Of a DNA stretch of 64,000 nt, positions 18,527 to 26,376 are shown one piece after another; within the stretch, counting starts at the first letter, position 1; each line of letters begins with the position of its first letter. The DNA comes from Larsenimonas suaedae (GTDB lineage: Bacteria; Pseudomonadota; Gammaproteobacteria; Pseudomonadales; Halomonadaceae): positions 434,001 through 498,000 of the forward strand of contig NZ_JAMLJI010000002.1 of the NCBI RefSeq assembly GCF_023712105.1, in the 5' to 3' direction. The notes beneath the pieces were generated by a model, which did not search any database, had not been told where the DNA came from, and saw nothing but the letters and a program-made list of their open reading frames with translations. A program made the position numbers and the translations under genes.

Positions 18527-19114
18527 ATGACTTCACTGCTTCGTGCAGGCCTGGCCACCGCCATGATGGGCGCGCTCGCAACACCTGCGCTTGCCGCCGA
18601 CTACAAGATCGACACCGAAGGGCAGCACGCCTTCGTTCAGTTCAAGGTTCAGCACCTGGGCTACTCCTGGCTTCTGGGCCAGTTCAACGATTTCGACGGT
18701 CACTTCAGCTTTGATCCGGACAACGTCAAGGACGCCTCCGTCGAGGTGACCGTCAACACCGACAGCCTCGACACCAATCACGCTGAGCGTGACAAGCATC
18801 TGAAAGGCAAGGACTTCCTGAACGCAAGCGAGTACCCGACCGCCAAGTTCGTGTCCACAGGCTACACCCCAGATGAAGACAACAAGTTCGAAGGCGAACT
18901 CAAGGGCAACCTGACACTGCACGGCGTGACCAAGCCGGTCACCTTCGACGTCGACCGCATCGGTGGCGGTGACGACCCGTGGGGCGGCTACCGCCAGGGG
19001 TTCGAGGCTGAAGCCACCATCCAGCCCAACGACTTCGGCATCGACATGAGCTCGCTCGGTGACGCGTCCAAGGATGTGACGCTCTACGTAACGTTTGAAG
19101 GCATTCGCCAGTAA
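18527..19114 (+). CDS. yceI: YceI family periplasmic lipid-binding protein
   Basis: This 195-residue exported protein has a signal peptide cleaved after ALAA (about residue 24). A lipocalin-like YceI domain follows: [60 protein letters not shown] and NDFGID. YceI proteins bind polyisoprenoid chains in a beta-barrel. The start follows AAGGAG. It forms an operon with the upstream cytochrome b561, and a strong terminator closes the unit. Confidence 0.92.
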   Translation: MTSLLRAGLATAMMGALATPALAADYKIDTEGQHAFVQFKVQHLGYSWLLGQFNDFDGHFSFDPDNVKDASVEVTVNTDSLDTNHAERDKHLKGKDFLNASEYPTAKFVSTGYTPDEDNKFEGELKGNLTLHGVTKPVTFDVDRIGGGDDPWGGYRQGFEAEATIQPNDFGIDMSSLGDASKDVTLYVTFEGIRQ

Positions 19115-19165
19115 CGCGCGTATACGCCCAACCAACGCCGCTACATCAAGGGCGCTAGTGACGTA

Positions 19166-19200
19166 AAAAAGGCCCCGGCACACTGTGTCGGGGCCTTTTT
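19166..19200. terminator. Intrinsic terminator after yceI (also serves nikE)
   Basis: An 11-bp stem (19171-19181 with 19185-19195, one G-T pair) is flanked by an A-run and followed by five T. It separates yceI from the convergent nikE gene. Confidence 0.88.
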
Positions 19201-19236
19201 GGTACCCACGTCGATAAAGAGTTCAGTGGCAATGCG

Positions 19237-20031
19237 CTACACCACAGTATCGGCGTGCTGCGGAGCGCGGTGCGTCTTGTGTGCAGCGGTCTTGATTGGC
19301 GCAAGCGGCAACACCGCCTCTTCAAGCGCTCTGGCGGCCGGGTGGGTGAACGCGGCCCCGGCAATCACGTCATCGACAAGCCGGCCCTGTTCGATCGCAA
19401 TCAACCGATGGCAGAGCCGTCGGGCAAGTCTCAGGTCGTGGGTGATGAACAGAAGGCCCATGCCGGTACGGTCACAGGTGTCGGCCAGAAAACGAGTCAG
19501 TTCGACCTGAAGCACGGTGTCGAGGCCTGAGGTTGCCTCATCACAGACGAGATAGGCCGGTTCGATCGCCAGCGCCCGCGCCAGACACACGCGCTGGAGC
19601 TGCCCGCCGGAAAGCTGATGCGGCAGATAGGCGGCGTAGCTCGCCGGCAGCTTCACCACCTCGAGCAGGGCCTCGACCCGCGCTCTGCGGGCCCGCGCCG
19701 AGTGTCGGCTCAGATGCACCAGCGGCTCCTCGATGATGCGCCCGATAGTGTGGCCCGGATTCACCGCGCCGGGGCCATCCTGGAAGACGCCCTGCACCTG
19801 GCGCCGAAACGTTTTCAGCGCCCGTCCGCGGCGACCGACCGGCGCACCGTCGAGTTTGAACGCACCCTGAGACGGACGCTCGAGGGCCAGTGCCAGCCGG
19901 GCAATCGTGCTCTTGCCCTCACCGCTGCCGCCGACCAGCGCCACACGCTCGCCCCTTGCAACTGACAGTGATACGTCGTGAAGCACGCGGCGGTCGCCAT
20001 AGCAGTGATCGATGTTCTCAAGCGCCAGCAT
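19237..20031 (-). CDS. nikE: Nickel ABC transporter ATP-binding protein NikE
   Basis: This is a 264-residue cytoplasmic ATPase subunit of the peptide/nickel importer class. It has Walker A (GGSGEGKSTIARL), Q-loop (VFQDGPGAVNPG), the signature LSGGQLQRVCLARAL and Walker B (YLVCDEATSGLD), then the switch histidine (LLFITHDL). It is the last gene of nikABCDE and overlaps nikD by 14 bases. The assignment to nickel rests on the adjacent NikA homologue and on nikR; on its own the protein could equally be a dipeptide transporter ATPase. Confidence 0.87.
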   Translation of the reverse strand: MLALENIDHCYGDRRVLHDVSLSVARGERVALVGGSGEGKSTIARLALALERPSQGAFKLDGAPVGRRGRALKTFRRQVQGVFQDGPGAVNPGHTIGRIIEEPLVHLSRHSARARRARVEALLEVVKLPASYAAYLPHQLSGGQLQRVCLARALAIEPAYLVCDEATSGLDTVLQVELTRFLADTCDRTGMGLLFITHDLRLARRLCHRLIAIEQGRLVDDVIAGAAFTHPAARALEEAVLPLAPIKTAAHKTHRAPQHADTVV

Positions 20032-20797
20032 GGAACTCCTCCTCGCCGTAGAGCGCCCGATGAGCGCTTAAAAGATCACTCGCGGCCGCGCTTTGCGGGC
20101 GCTCGAACAAAAGCTCGGGCGTGGTGGACTCCACCAGCCGCCCCTCGGCCATCACATGCACCTCGTCGGCAAAGGCCGCGACCACCCCCAGATCGTGCGT
20201 GATCAGAAGCACCCCGAGCCGGTGATGATGCACCAGCTCGCTCAGGAGCGTGAGAATGCGGTGCTGGGCGCGCGGGTCCAGATCGGAGGTCGGCTCATCG
20301 GCAATCACGAACGAGGCCTTACGAAGCAGCGCGATGGCAATCATCATGCGCTGCAGCATGCCGCCGGAAAGCTCGAACGGATACAGCGGTTTGACCTCGA
20401 GCGCGAGCCCGACCTGCGTGAGCGCCTCATCGACGCGCGGCTGCGCCGTCGCCCCCCGCACCCCAAGCGTTGCCAGGGTTTCAAGCGCATGCGCCTCCAT
20501 GGTCATCAGCGCGTTAAAGGCCGTGCGCGGGTTTTGCAGCACATGCGCCAGCCGGACACCGGCACCTGATCGCACCTCACCGCCTGAGTAGCGAAGCCCG
20601 GGCAGGTGCGTGCCGGCAAGGGCCGACGCCGTCAGTGATTTTCCAGAACCGCTCTGGCCGACCAGCGTGACCAGTCGAGCTGGCGGCACCGACAGAGAAA
20701 CCTCCTGCACCAGTGGGCGCGGACCATGATGGATCGACAGCGGCGACAGCGTCAGCGCCATCTCGGGCCGCGCCTGCGATGAAGACGTCGTGGTCAT
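20018..20797 (-). CDS. nikD: Nickel ABC transporter ATP-binding protein NikD
   Basis: This is a 259-residue ATPase partner of NikE. It has Walker A (GQSGSGKSLTASALAG), Q-loop (VLQNPRTAFNAL), signature LSGGMLQRMMIAIAL and Walker B (FVIADEPTSDLD). The ATG at 20797 carries AAGGAGA and its ATG overlaps the stop region of nikC by 4 bases, so the pair is probably translationally coupled. The frame remains open upstream into nikC, but that extension is not family-like. Confidence 0.87.
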   Translation of the reverse strand: MTTTSSSQARPEMALTLSPLSIHHGPRPLVQEVSLSVPPARLVTLVGQSGSGKSLTASALAGTHLPGLRYSGGEVRSGAGVRLAHVLQNPRTAFNALMTMEAHALETLATLGVRGATAQPRVDEALTQVGLALEVKPLYPFELSGGMLQRMMIAIALLRKASFVIADEPTSDLDPRAQHRILTLLSELVHHHRLGVLLITHDLGVVAAFADEVHVMAEGRLVESTTPELLFERPQSAAASDLLSAHRALYGEEEFHAGA

Positions 20798-21693
20798 CCG
20801 TGCATCTCCTTGAGCGCCGGGTCGAGGCGGTCTCTTACGCCATCGCTTAACAGGTTGAACGCGGTGACGCTTGCGAAAATGGCAAGCCCCGGCCATATGA
20901 TCAGCCCGGGCTGAGTCCAGATCAGCTCGCGGGCATCGCTGATCATCACGCCCCATTCCGCAGTGGGCGGTGAAACGCCAAGCCCCAGAAACGACAGCGC
21001 CGCCACGTGCAGCATCATGTGCCCGAGATCAAGCGTCAAAAGGATCAGCATCTGCGCGCTGATGCTTGGCAGCATATGATGGCGAAACACCGCCCAGCGC
21101 GAGGCGCCGCACATGATCGAGGCCTGAACGTAGTCGCGCTCACGAATCGACATCACCAGCACCCGCACCACCCGCGCGTACCAGGCCCAGTGCGTCACGG
21201 CGACGGCGATGATGACACTGCCCATGCCCGGGCCCAGCACCCCGATCAGGCACATTGCGGTCACAAACGTCGGCAGGGTCAGAAACAGGTCGGCGCCGCG
21301 CATCAAATACTGATCGACCCGGCCGCCGGCAAGCCCGGCAAGGCTTCCGATCAAAAGCCCGATCGCGAATACCAGCGCAAGAATCGCGGCCACGGTGCCA
21401 AGCGACAGCCGGGCCCCGAACATGAGTCGGGTCAGCACGTCGCGCCCGAGGCCATCGGTACCGAGCCAGTGCTCGGCGCTCATTGGCGAGAGCCTGTGCA
21501 CGACATCGACCGCGTTCGGGTCGTACGGGCTCAGCACCGGTGCCAGAAGCGCTACGCCAACAAGCACGACCACCAGCATCAGCCCGATCACCGTAGTCAC
21601 GGTGCGACACCATAGCGGCATACGCCACGCCTTATGCGATGTCGACGACGAAGACTCGCTCACGTTCGCCTCACTCATGCTCGCCTCACGCAT
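20794..21693 (-). CDS. nikC: Nickel ABC transporter permease NikC
   Basis: This inner-membrane permease (299 aa from the chosen ATG) has about six helices. It has the family N-terminal segment DPNAVDVVHRLSPMSAEHWLGTDGLGRD and the cytoplasmic EAA-type loop RDYVQASIMCGASRWAVFRHHMLP that contacts the ATPases. The start at 21693 overlaps the nikB stop by 8 bases; a second ATG at 21678 (294 aa) is also possible. The N terminus before the first helix is longer than in E. coli NikC. Confidence 0.87.
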   Translation of the reverse strand: MREASMSEANVSESSSSTSHKAWRMPLWCRTVTTVIGLMLVVVLVGVALLAPVLSPYDPNAVDVVHRLSPMSAEHWLGTDGLGRDVLTRLMFGARLSLGTVAAILALVFAIGLLIGSLAGLAGGRVDQYLMRGADLFLTLPTFVTAMCLIGVLGPGMGSVIIAVAVTHWAWYARVVRVLVMSIRERDYVQASIMCGASRWAVFRHHMLPSISAQMLILLTLDLGHMMLHVAALSFLGLGVSPPTAEWGVMISDARELIWTQPGLIIWPGLAIFASVTAFNLLSDGVRDRLDPALKEMHG

Positions 21694-22696
21694 GCTCACC
21701 CCCAGGCGCCGGCCCTTGCGTGCGGCGGCGCACCCGCGGGTCGATCCAGGCGTGCACCAGATCAACGCTCAGGTTGGCCAGCACATACACCAGCGTCATC
21801 AAGAGCGTGAAACACATCAGCACCGGAAAGTCCCGGTTATGAATCGCCTCGACCGCAAAGCGGCCCACACCCGGCCAGGCAAAGATGTTTTCGATCACGA
21901 ACGCGCCGCCGATCAGCTCGCCGATCGCCATGCCGGAGGCGGTCAACAGCGGCAGCAGCGCGTGCGGAAGAATGTGCGCGCGCAGACGCCTGGACGGCGA
22001 TAGCCCCCGAAGGCGGGCGTAATGGACATGGCGCTGACCGGCCACCTCCACCAGCGAGGTTCGAAGCAGCCGCGCGTTGATCGAAATCGTCATCACCGAG
22101 ATCGCAATCGCCGGCAGCACGAAATGACTCGGGCCGCCGTAGCCCATCGGCGGCAGCCATTTAAGCCAGATCGAAAACACCAGCACCATCAAAAAGGCCA
22201 GCCAGAAGTTCGGCAGCGACACCCCGAGAAAGGCCACGGCGCGCACCAGATGATCCGGCAGGCGCTCGGGGTAGCTGCCGGCGATCACCCCGAGCAGTAC
22301 GCTGAAGACGACGGTCACGCAAAACGCCACGGCAACCAGCCAGAGCGTGGCCGGCAGATAATTCAAAAGCTCCAGAAGTACCGGGCGCCCGGTGATGTAG
22401 GACGTGCCGAAATCAAGGTGAAGCGCATTCCAGAGCCACTGGCCGTACTGCTGCCAGAGCGGTAGATCAAGCCCGAGTTGGTGCCTTACGGTGGCCACGG
22501 CCTGCTCGCTCGGCGCGATGCCGGAAAGACGCAGGTAATCGAGCGCCGGGTCCCCCCGCCCCAGATGCAGAAGCACGAACATCGCAAGCGAGACAATCAG
22601 CATCAGTAGCGGAATCAGCGCCAACCGTCGTCCGGCCAGCCGCCACAGCGGCTCGAACCGGCGACGCGTAAGCGCCGGAGAGGCGGCCTCACTCAT
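21686..22696 (-). CDS. nikB: Nickel ABC transporter permease NikB
   Basis: This 336-residue permease has about six membrane helices. It shows typical features of the class: RGDPALDYLRLSGIAPS, LGLDLPLWQQYGQWLWNALHLDFGTS, and the coupling loop HYARLRGLSPSRRLRAHILPHALLP. The product pairs with NikC to form the channel. It overlaps nikA by 8 bases at its start, indicating tight coupling within nikABCDE. Confidence 0.9.
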   Translation of the reverse strand: MSEAASPALTRRRFEPLWRLAGRRLALIPLLMLIVSLAMFVLLHLGRGDPALDYLRLSGIAPSEQAVATVRHQLGLDLPLWQQYGQWLWNALHLDFGTSYITGRPVLLELLNYLPATLWLVAVAFCVTVVFSVLLGVIAGSYPERLPDHLVRAVAFLGVSLPNFWLAFLMVLVFSIWLKWLPPMGYGGPSHFVLPAIAISVMTISINARLLRTSLVEVAGQRHVHYARLRGLSPSRRLRAHILPHALLPLLTASGMAIGELIGGAFVIENIFAWPGVGRFAVEAIHNRDFPVLMCFTLLMTLVYVLANLSVDLVHAWIDPRVRRRTQGPAPGGEHA

Positions 22697-24299
22697 CGCG
22701 GGCCGGCCTCATGCGCGCAAAGGGCACATCTTCAAGCGTGTCGCCAAACTGCACGTTGTCGACGTCTGGCCGACTGACCGAGCGCGATGTCACGTGGGTG
22801 ATCGGCACATAGATCGCCGCCTCATGCAGACGCGTGAGGATGTCGTGATACAGCGCCCGGCGCTCGGTCTCATCCTGAAGCGTCAGCACGCGGGCGATGG
22901 CGCGGTCGAGTTCGGCCTTGTCTGCAAGGCCTTTTTGTGCCTGATAGTCGGCGTGGGCCGGCACCCGCATCGAGCTTAAATACGCATGCGGCTCGTAGGG
23001 AGCGCCCCAGGTGTCGCTGTAGACCAGGTCAAACCCGCCGTTGCGCTCGCGCTGCATCAGCGCCGTTTCTTCCTCGCCGTGAAGCCGTACCTGTATGCCG
23101 ATGTCGGCCAGATTGGCCTGCATCACCTGCGACAGCGCCTTTTGAAGCGGGTCGTCGCCGACAAAATAGGCATCGAGGGTCAGCGGCGTGCCGTCCTTCG
23201 AGCGCAGGCCATTTTTTCCGCGCACCCAGCCGGCGTTATCGAGCAGCGTCCGGGCCTTATTCGGATCGAAGGCGTACGGCGTCAGAGCCACATCGGCGTA
23301 GGGCACATCGGATGAAAACAGCGCGTCCGCCTTGGGTTCGGTGTCAAAAAGCAGCGAGGTACGCATCGCGTCGGTGTCGATGGCGTGCTCGATGGCGCGG
23401 CGCACGCGGACGTCCCTGGTCGGCCCGTGGCTTGCGTTGATCACGAACGTTCGCGTGGCAAGCGGCTTGGAGGCGCGCGCGTTAAAGCGAGGATCCTGCG
23501 TAAAGCGCTGGAAGCTGTCGCTCGACACAAGCCCCCGGGTGCCCTGAACCAGATCGACCTTGCCGGTTTCAAGCGCAACGGCCCGGGTGTTCGGGTCATT
23601 GATGATGTGGATGTCGACGCCTGCGTAGGCCGGCGCGGTGCCCCAGTACGTGGGGTTACGGGTGAAGTGGTCGACCCGGCCCGGCTCACGCCTTGAAAAG
23701 ACCCAGGGGCCGGTACCGATGGGCCGGGAAAGACGACAGGCGTCCTGGCCTGTCCTGGCTCCGGCATCGCCGTGCTCGCTTCCGGTCTGGAGCACGCCTG
23801 GGGATGCAAACCGCAGCGGGCGGATCAGCGACAGCTCCATCAGGGTCGGGTAGTACGGCGTTTTCAGCACCAGCGCAACGGTTCGCGCATCACGGACCTC
23901 GACCCGCTCGATTTTGTTCACCAGCGCGAGCCAGTCGTGGCGGTCACGGCATTGAAGGACAGCGTCCACGTTGGCCTTCACCGCCCGGGCGTCAAACGGC
24001 GCGCCGTCACTGAAGCGCACGCCGTCGCGAAGAGTGAATACGTAGGTGCGCCCGTCGTCGGAAATGTCCCAATCGGTTGCAAGCCAGGGCTCGATCTTAC
24101 CGTCGTGAAACCGAACCAGCGGCTCATAGACCATGGCCTGCGCCATCATCTGATTGGCGCCATAGCCCTGGCTATCCAGCGGGCCAACGTCGAACGGCCA
24201 GGCTACATCCAGAACCGGCTCATCGGCCTGACTCATCGGCGTGACCAGCGTCAGCGCCATCAGCACGAGTGCGCAGCACCCGCGTCGCAAATCGTTCAT
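22689..24299 (-). CDS. nikA: Nickel-binding periplasmic protein NikA
   Basis: This 536-residue extracytoplasmic solute-binding protein of cluster C delivers nickel to NikBC. After a signal peptide (MNDLRRGCCALVLMALTLVT, ending near ADEP), the mature part tracks E. coli NikA closely: VAWPFDVGPLDSQGYGANQM, AMVYEPLV, GTGPWVF, NPTYWG, and the diagnostic TWGAPYEPHAYLSSMRVP followed by AHADYQAQKGLADK. Both histidines of that last region are kept, which favours nickel over peptides as the ligand. The ATG at 24299 is chosen because it starts the signal peptide; an in-frame ATG nine codons upstream lacks a ribosome site. Confidence 0.92.
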   Translation of the reverse strand: MNDLRRGCCALVLMALTLVTPMSQADEPVLDVAWPFDVGPLDSQGYGANQMMAQAMVYEPLVRFHDGKIEPWLATDWDISDDGRTYVFTLRDGVRFSDGAPFDARAVKANVDAVLQCRDRHDWLALVNKIERVEVRDARTVALVLKTPYYPTLMELSLIRPLRFASPGVLQTGSEHGDAGARTGQDACRLSRPIGTGPWVFSRREPGRVDHFTRNPTYWGTAPAYAGVDIHIINDPNTRAVALETGKVDLVQGTRGLVSSDSFQRFTQDPRFNARASKPLATRTFVINASHGPTRDVRVRRAIEHAIDTDAMRTSLLFDTEPKADALFSSDVPYADVALTPYAFDPNKARTLLDNAGWVRGKNGLRSKDGTPLTLDAYFVGDDPLQKALSQVMQANLADIGIQVRLHGEEETALMQRERNGGFDLVYSDTWGAPYEPHAYLSSMRVPAHADYQAQKGLADKAELDRAIARVLTLQDETERRALYHDILTRLHEAAIYVPITHVTSRSVSRPDVDNVQFGDTLEDVPFARMRPARDE

Positions 24300-24369
24300 C
24301 GTGATCAGAGCCTGCTCAAGCGTCATCAAGGAGGAAGGTCATGGGGGTGATGAGCCTAGCGAAGCGCTG

Positions 24370-24397
24370 ATATGATGTCTATCAAGATTCCTCATAC
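24370..24397. promoter_or_regulatory. NikR operator between nikA and nikR
   Basis: ATATGA (24370-24375), sixteen bases, then TCATAC (24392-24397). This is almost exactly the known E. coli NikR operator, GTATGA-N16-TCATAC. It lies between the divergent nikA and nikR starts. A TATGAT that could serve as the -10 of the nikR promoter (24371-24376) sits inside the left half-site, so NikR binding could control both directions. Confidence 0.88.
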
Positions 24398-24411
24398 CCT
24401 GCGAGCCCATC

Positions 24412-24885
24412 ATGCAACGCGTCACCATCACACTTGACGAGGACCTGCTGTCGGCCATCGATGCCCGGGTCAAAAGCCACAACTATCAGGGCCGCTCGGA
24501 AGCGGTGCGCGATCTACTGCGAACAGGACTGCTCGATTCAAGCACGCACAGCCCTGAACCCGCCAAACACTGCATCGCAACGCTTAGCTGGGTGTTCGAC
24601 CATGCCACCCGTGATCTTGCACAGCGGCTATCGACGCTCTTTCACCGGCATCATTCCCTGATTCACACCACGCAGGAAATACCGCTCGACCACCATCACT
24701 CAATGGCGGTGGCGGTACTCAAGGGTGAAAGCAACAGTGTGCATGCATTGACGGAGCGGGTCATCAGCGAACGCGGCGTTCGCCATGGGCGGGTGTTCAT
24801 GGTGCCGATCGCCCCGGACATCGAAGAGCATGCCCACGGCGATCAGGTCGAGCCCCACACGCACTGGCGCGTGCGGGACAGCTAG
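24412..24885 (+). CDS. nikR: NikR-family nickel regulator with altered metal site
   Basis: This 157-residue protein has a ribbon-helix-helix DNA-binding N terminus (MQRVTITLDEDLL; Arg3, Thr5 and Thr7 as in E. coli NikR) and a C-terminal ACT-like regulatory domain ending in ERGVRHG. The metal domain aligns without gaps to E. coli NikR from memory. The His76 equivalent is kept (His78), but His87, His89 and Cys95 correspond to Glu89, Pro91 and Ser97. Instead there are extra histidines (His85, His94-96) and a roughly 24-residue tail with four histidines (EEHAHGDQVEPHTHW) absent in E. coli. It sits opposite nikABCDE with a canonical operator between. Family assignment is strong; the ligand it senses is uncertain. 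Confidence 0.92.
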   Translation: MQRVTITLDEDLLSAIDARVKSHNYQGRSEAVRDLLRTGLLDSSTHSPEPAKHCIATLSWVFDHATRDLAQRLSTLFHRHHSLIHTTQEIPLDHHHSMAVAVLKGESNSVHALTERVISERGVRHGRVFMVPIAPDIEEHAHGDQVEPHTHWRVRDS

Positions 24886-24921
24886 GTCAGCGCGAACGCT
24901 TGGCAGGGTCAGCGTGAATGC

Positions 24922-25308
24922 CTAGTAGGCGGTGTGGTCGTCGTGAACGCGGTCGGCCATTTCGCCACGATCATCATCGAGCGCACGCAGCTCGGACACC
25001 AGTGAACGCACCTGCTGATCGAAGCCATCGCACTCTTTTTTGAAAAACTGATAGGTCAGCGACAGTGAGCGGCGCTTCTCGGCGCGCTCCAGAAACCGGG
25101 ACTCGAGCTTTTCGGCGTGATGCTCGAGCCGGTCGGCCAGAAGGCTCGATTGGCCGTTGTTGCACACGACGTCCATCAGTGCCCGCACCTCGACAGAAAG
25201 CAGGTAGAGCTGACGCACGTTGCGTTTTTGAACCTCATGCGAGGTCGAGATGTTGTCGTCAAGAAGATCGATTTCGCCGAGTTCGCAAAGCGCGGTCTGT
25301 TCGGACAT
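24922..25308 (-). CDS. Hypothetical coiled-coil protein
   Basis: This 128-residue acidic protein is predicted mostly helical, with heptad-like stretches (about residues 28-110). There is no signal peptide or membrane segment. It contains two cysteines near CNNG and CDGF. The start ATG at 25308 has an excellent AAGGAGG element. It converges with nikR, 36 bases from its stop. I do not recognise the family. Its closeness to the nickel locus may be chance, as the gene points the other way. Confidence 0.65.
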   Translation of the reverse strand: MSEQTALCELGEIDLLDDNISTSHEVQKRNVRQLYLLSVEVRALMDVVCNNGQSSLLADRLEHHAEKLESRFLERAEKRRSLSLTYQFFKKECDGFDQQVRSLVSELRALDDDRGEMADRVHDDHTAY

Positions 25309-25421
25309 GATGAGCCTCCTTGAATAAGATGTTCTTAAAGTGTAACCCGGTTTTTCGCCCCACCCCCTTACACCATGGTGGGACGCGACGATCCGTCACG
25401 CCTGCATAAATACCTTCATAA

Positions 25422-25446
25422 AAAAGCCTGCACACGGCAGGCTTTT
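25422..25446 (-). terminator. Intrinsic terminator after the first small exported protein gene
   Basis: A 10-bp perfect stem (25422-25431 with 25437-25446) with an ACACG loop. Read on the - strand it follows the stop of the gene at 25472-25789 and ends in a T-rich run. Confidence 0.85.
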
Positions 25447-25471
25447 AAGGCATACGAACTCGGCTCTAGAC

Positions 25472-25789
25472 CTAGCCGGCCCAGCTGCCGTTACGGTCGT
25501 GGCCCTTGTAGCTAACGCTCCCGCTTTCATCGACGTCGCACTTCAGGTTCAACAGCGCATTGCCCTGACCGTACAGCGTGACCTCGAGGTCGAACGGTTC
25601 ACCCTGGGTATAGTCATCGATGTTGTCCTGGCCATAGGGCAGGCCTTCGAGTTTGGGCGAGTCCTTGACGGCAAGGTCAATGCATTCTTTTACCATCGGG
25701 CTTTCCGGCGTTTTCGGCGGTGCCGCCTGCGCCAGCGAGACCATCATCACCGAGGCCAGCGCCGCCCCGGAAAGCTTCAACATATTCAT
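25472..25789 (-). CDS. Small exported protein, tandem paralogue A
   Basis: This 105-residue protein has a Sec signal peptide (MNMLKLSGAALASVMMVSLAQA) and an acidic mature domain of about 82 residues. The mature part has two cysteines (VKECID and NLKCDVD) that could form a disulfide. Its layout matches the neighbouring gene at 25881, with shared C-I, GLP, N-x-x-x-Y-x-x-G-x-P, GN and C-x-V-D positions. The ATG at 25789 has AAGGAG at seven bases. Family and function are unrecognised; a periplasmic or secreted role is inferred. Confidence 0.75.
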   Translation of the reverse strand: MNMLKLSGAALASVMMVSLAQAAPPKTPESPMVKECIDLAVKDSPKLEGLPYGQDNIDDYTQGEPFDLEVTLYGQGNALLNLKCDVDESGSVSYKGHDRNGSWAG

Positions 25790-25880
25790 AACACCACTCC
25801 TTGTGTCGGCATCGTCGCCACTGCGTGACGGACGTGCTCTTATCATAGACACAACGAGCGGTCTCCGCCTGCATCAAACG

Positions 25881-26198
25881 CTACTCGACGGGCTGCCCGC
25901 CAAGCTCAAAGCCCTGATAAGTCACACCGCCCTTCTTATCCACGTGACAGGTGACGTTGTAATAGCCATTGCCGTCGCCTCTGAGACTGACCCTTAGCCG
26001 ATACGGCGTGCCTTCGTGGTAGCGCACTACATTACTGTGCTCGAACGGCAGCCCCTGTGTCTGCTCGGCGCCCTGGTGCGCAGCCTCGATGCACTGCTTG
26101 ACCACCGGTGCCGAAGGCGCGTGAGGCGCGGCAAAGGCATTCGGGATGAAAAATACCGTCGAAAGCGAGGCGGCAAGCATCAATCTGGGTAACCCCAT
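25881..26198 (-). CDS. Small exported protein, tandem paralogue B
   Basis: This 105-residue protein has a signal peptide cleaved near AFA-APHAP and a mature domain with the same cysteines (VKQCIE, NVTCHVD) and spacing as its neighbour. The charge is different: it is richer in histidine and basic residues where the other is acidic. The start ATG at 26198 follows AGGAGA. The two genes lie 91 bases apart in the same direction and may be co-transcribed. The function is unknown. Confidence 0.75.
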   Translation of the reverse strand: MGLPRLMLAASLSTVFFIPNAFAAPHAPSAPVVKQCIEAAHQGAEQTQGLPFEHSNVVRYHEGTPYRLRVSLRGDGNGYYNVTCHVDKKGGVTYQGFELGGQPVE

Positions 26199-26376
26199 GG
26201 TGTCTCCTGATCAAAATGAACGGTTGCCGACAGACCGTGCGTCGGCGTATTACTGAGACACCAGGCCAATAATTAAGTTCCGATTAAGCAAAATGAACAG
26301 CGGTAGGCGTTCACTGAAGATTGCACGGCGAACAGACAGCGCCGCCCCGAGATCGGACATTGCAAGGAGGCTTATC

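Noticed and set aside
24341-24370. A nine-codon open frame with an AAGGAGG ribosome site just upstream of the NikR operator
   Set aside because: The most likely nikR promoter (TATGAT at 24371) lies downstream of it, so it would not be part of the nikR transcript; no sign of attenuation hairpins.
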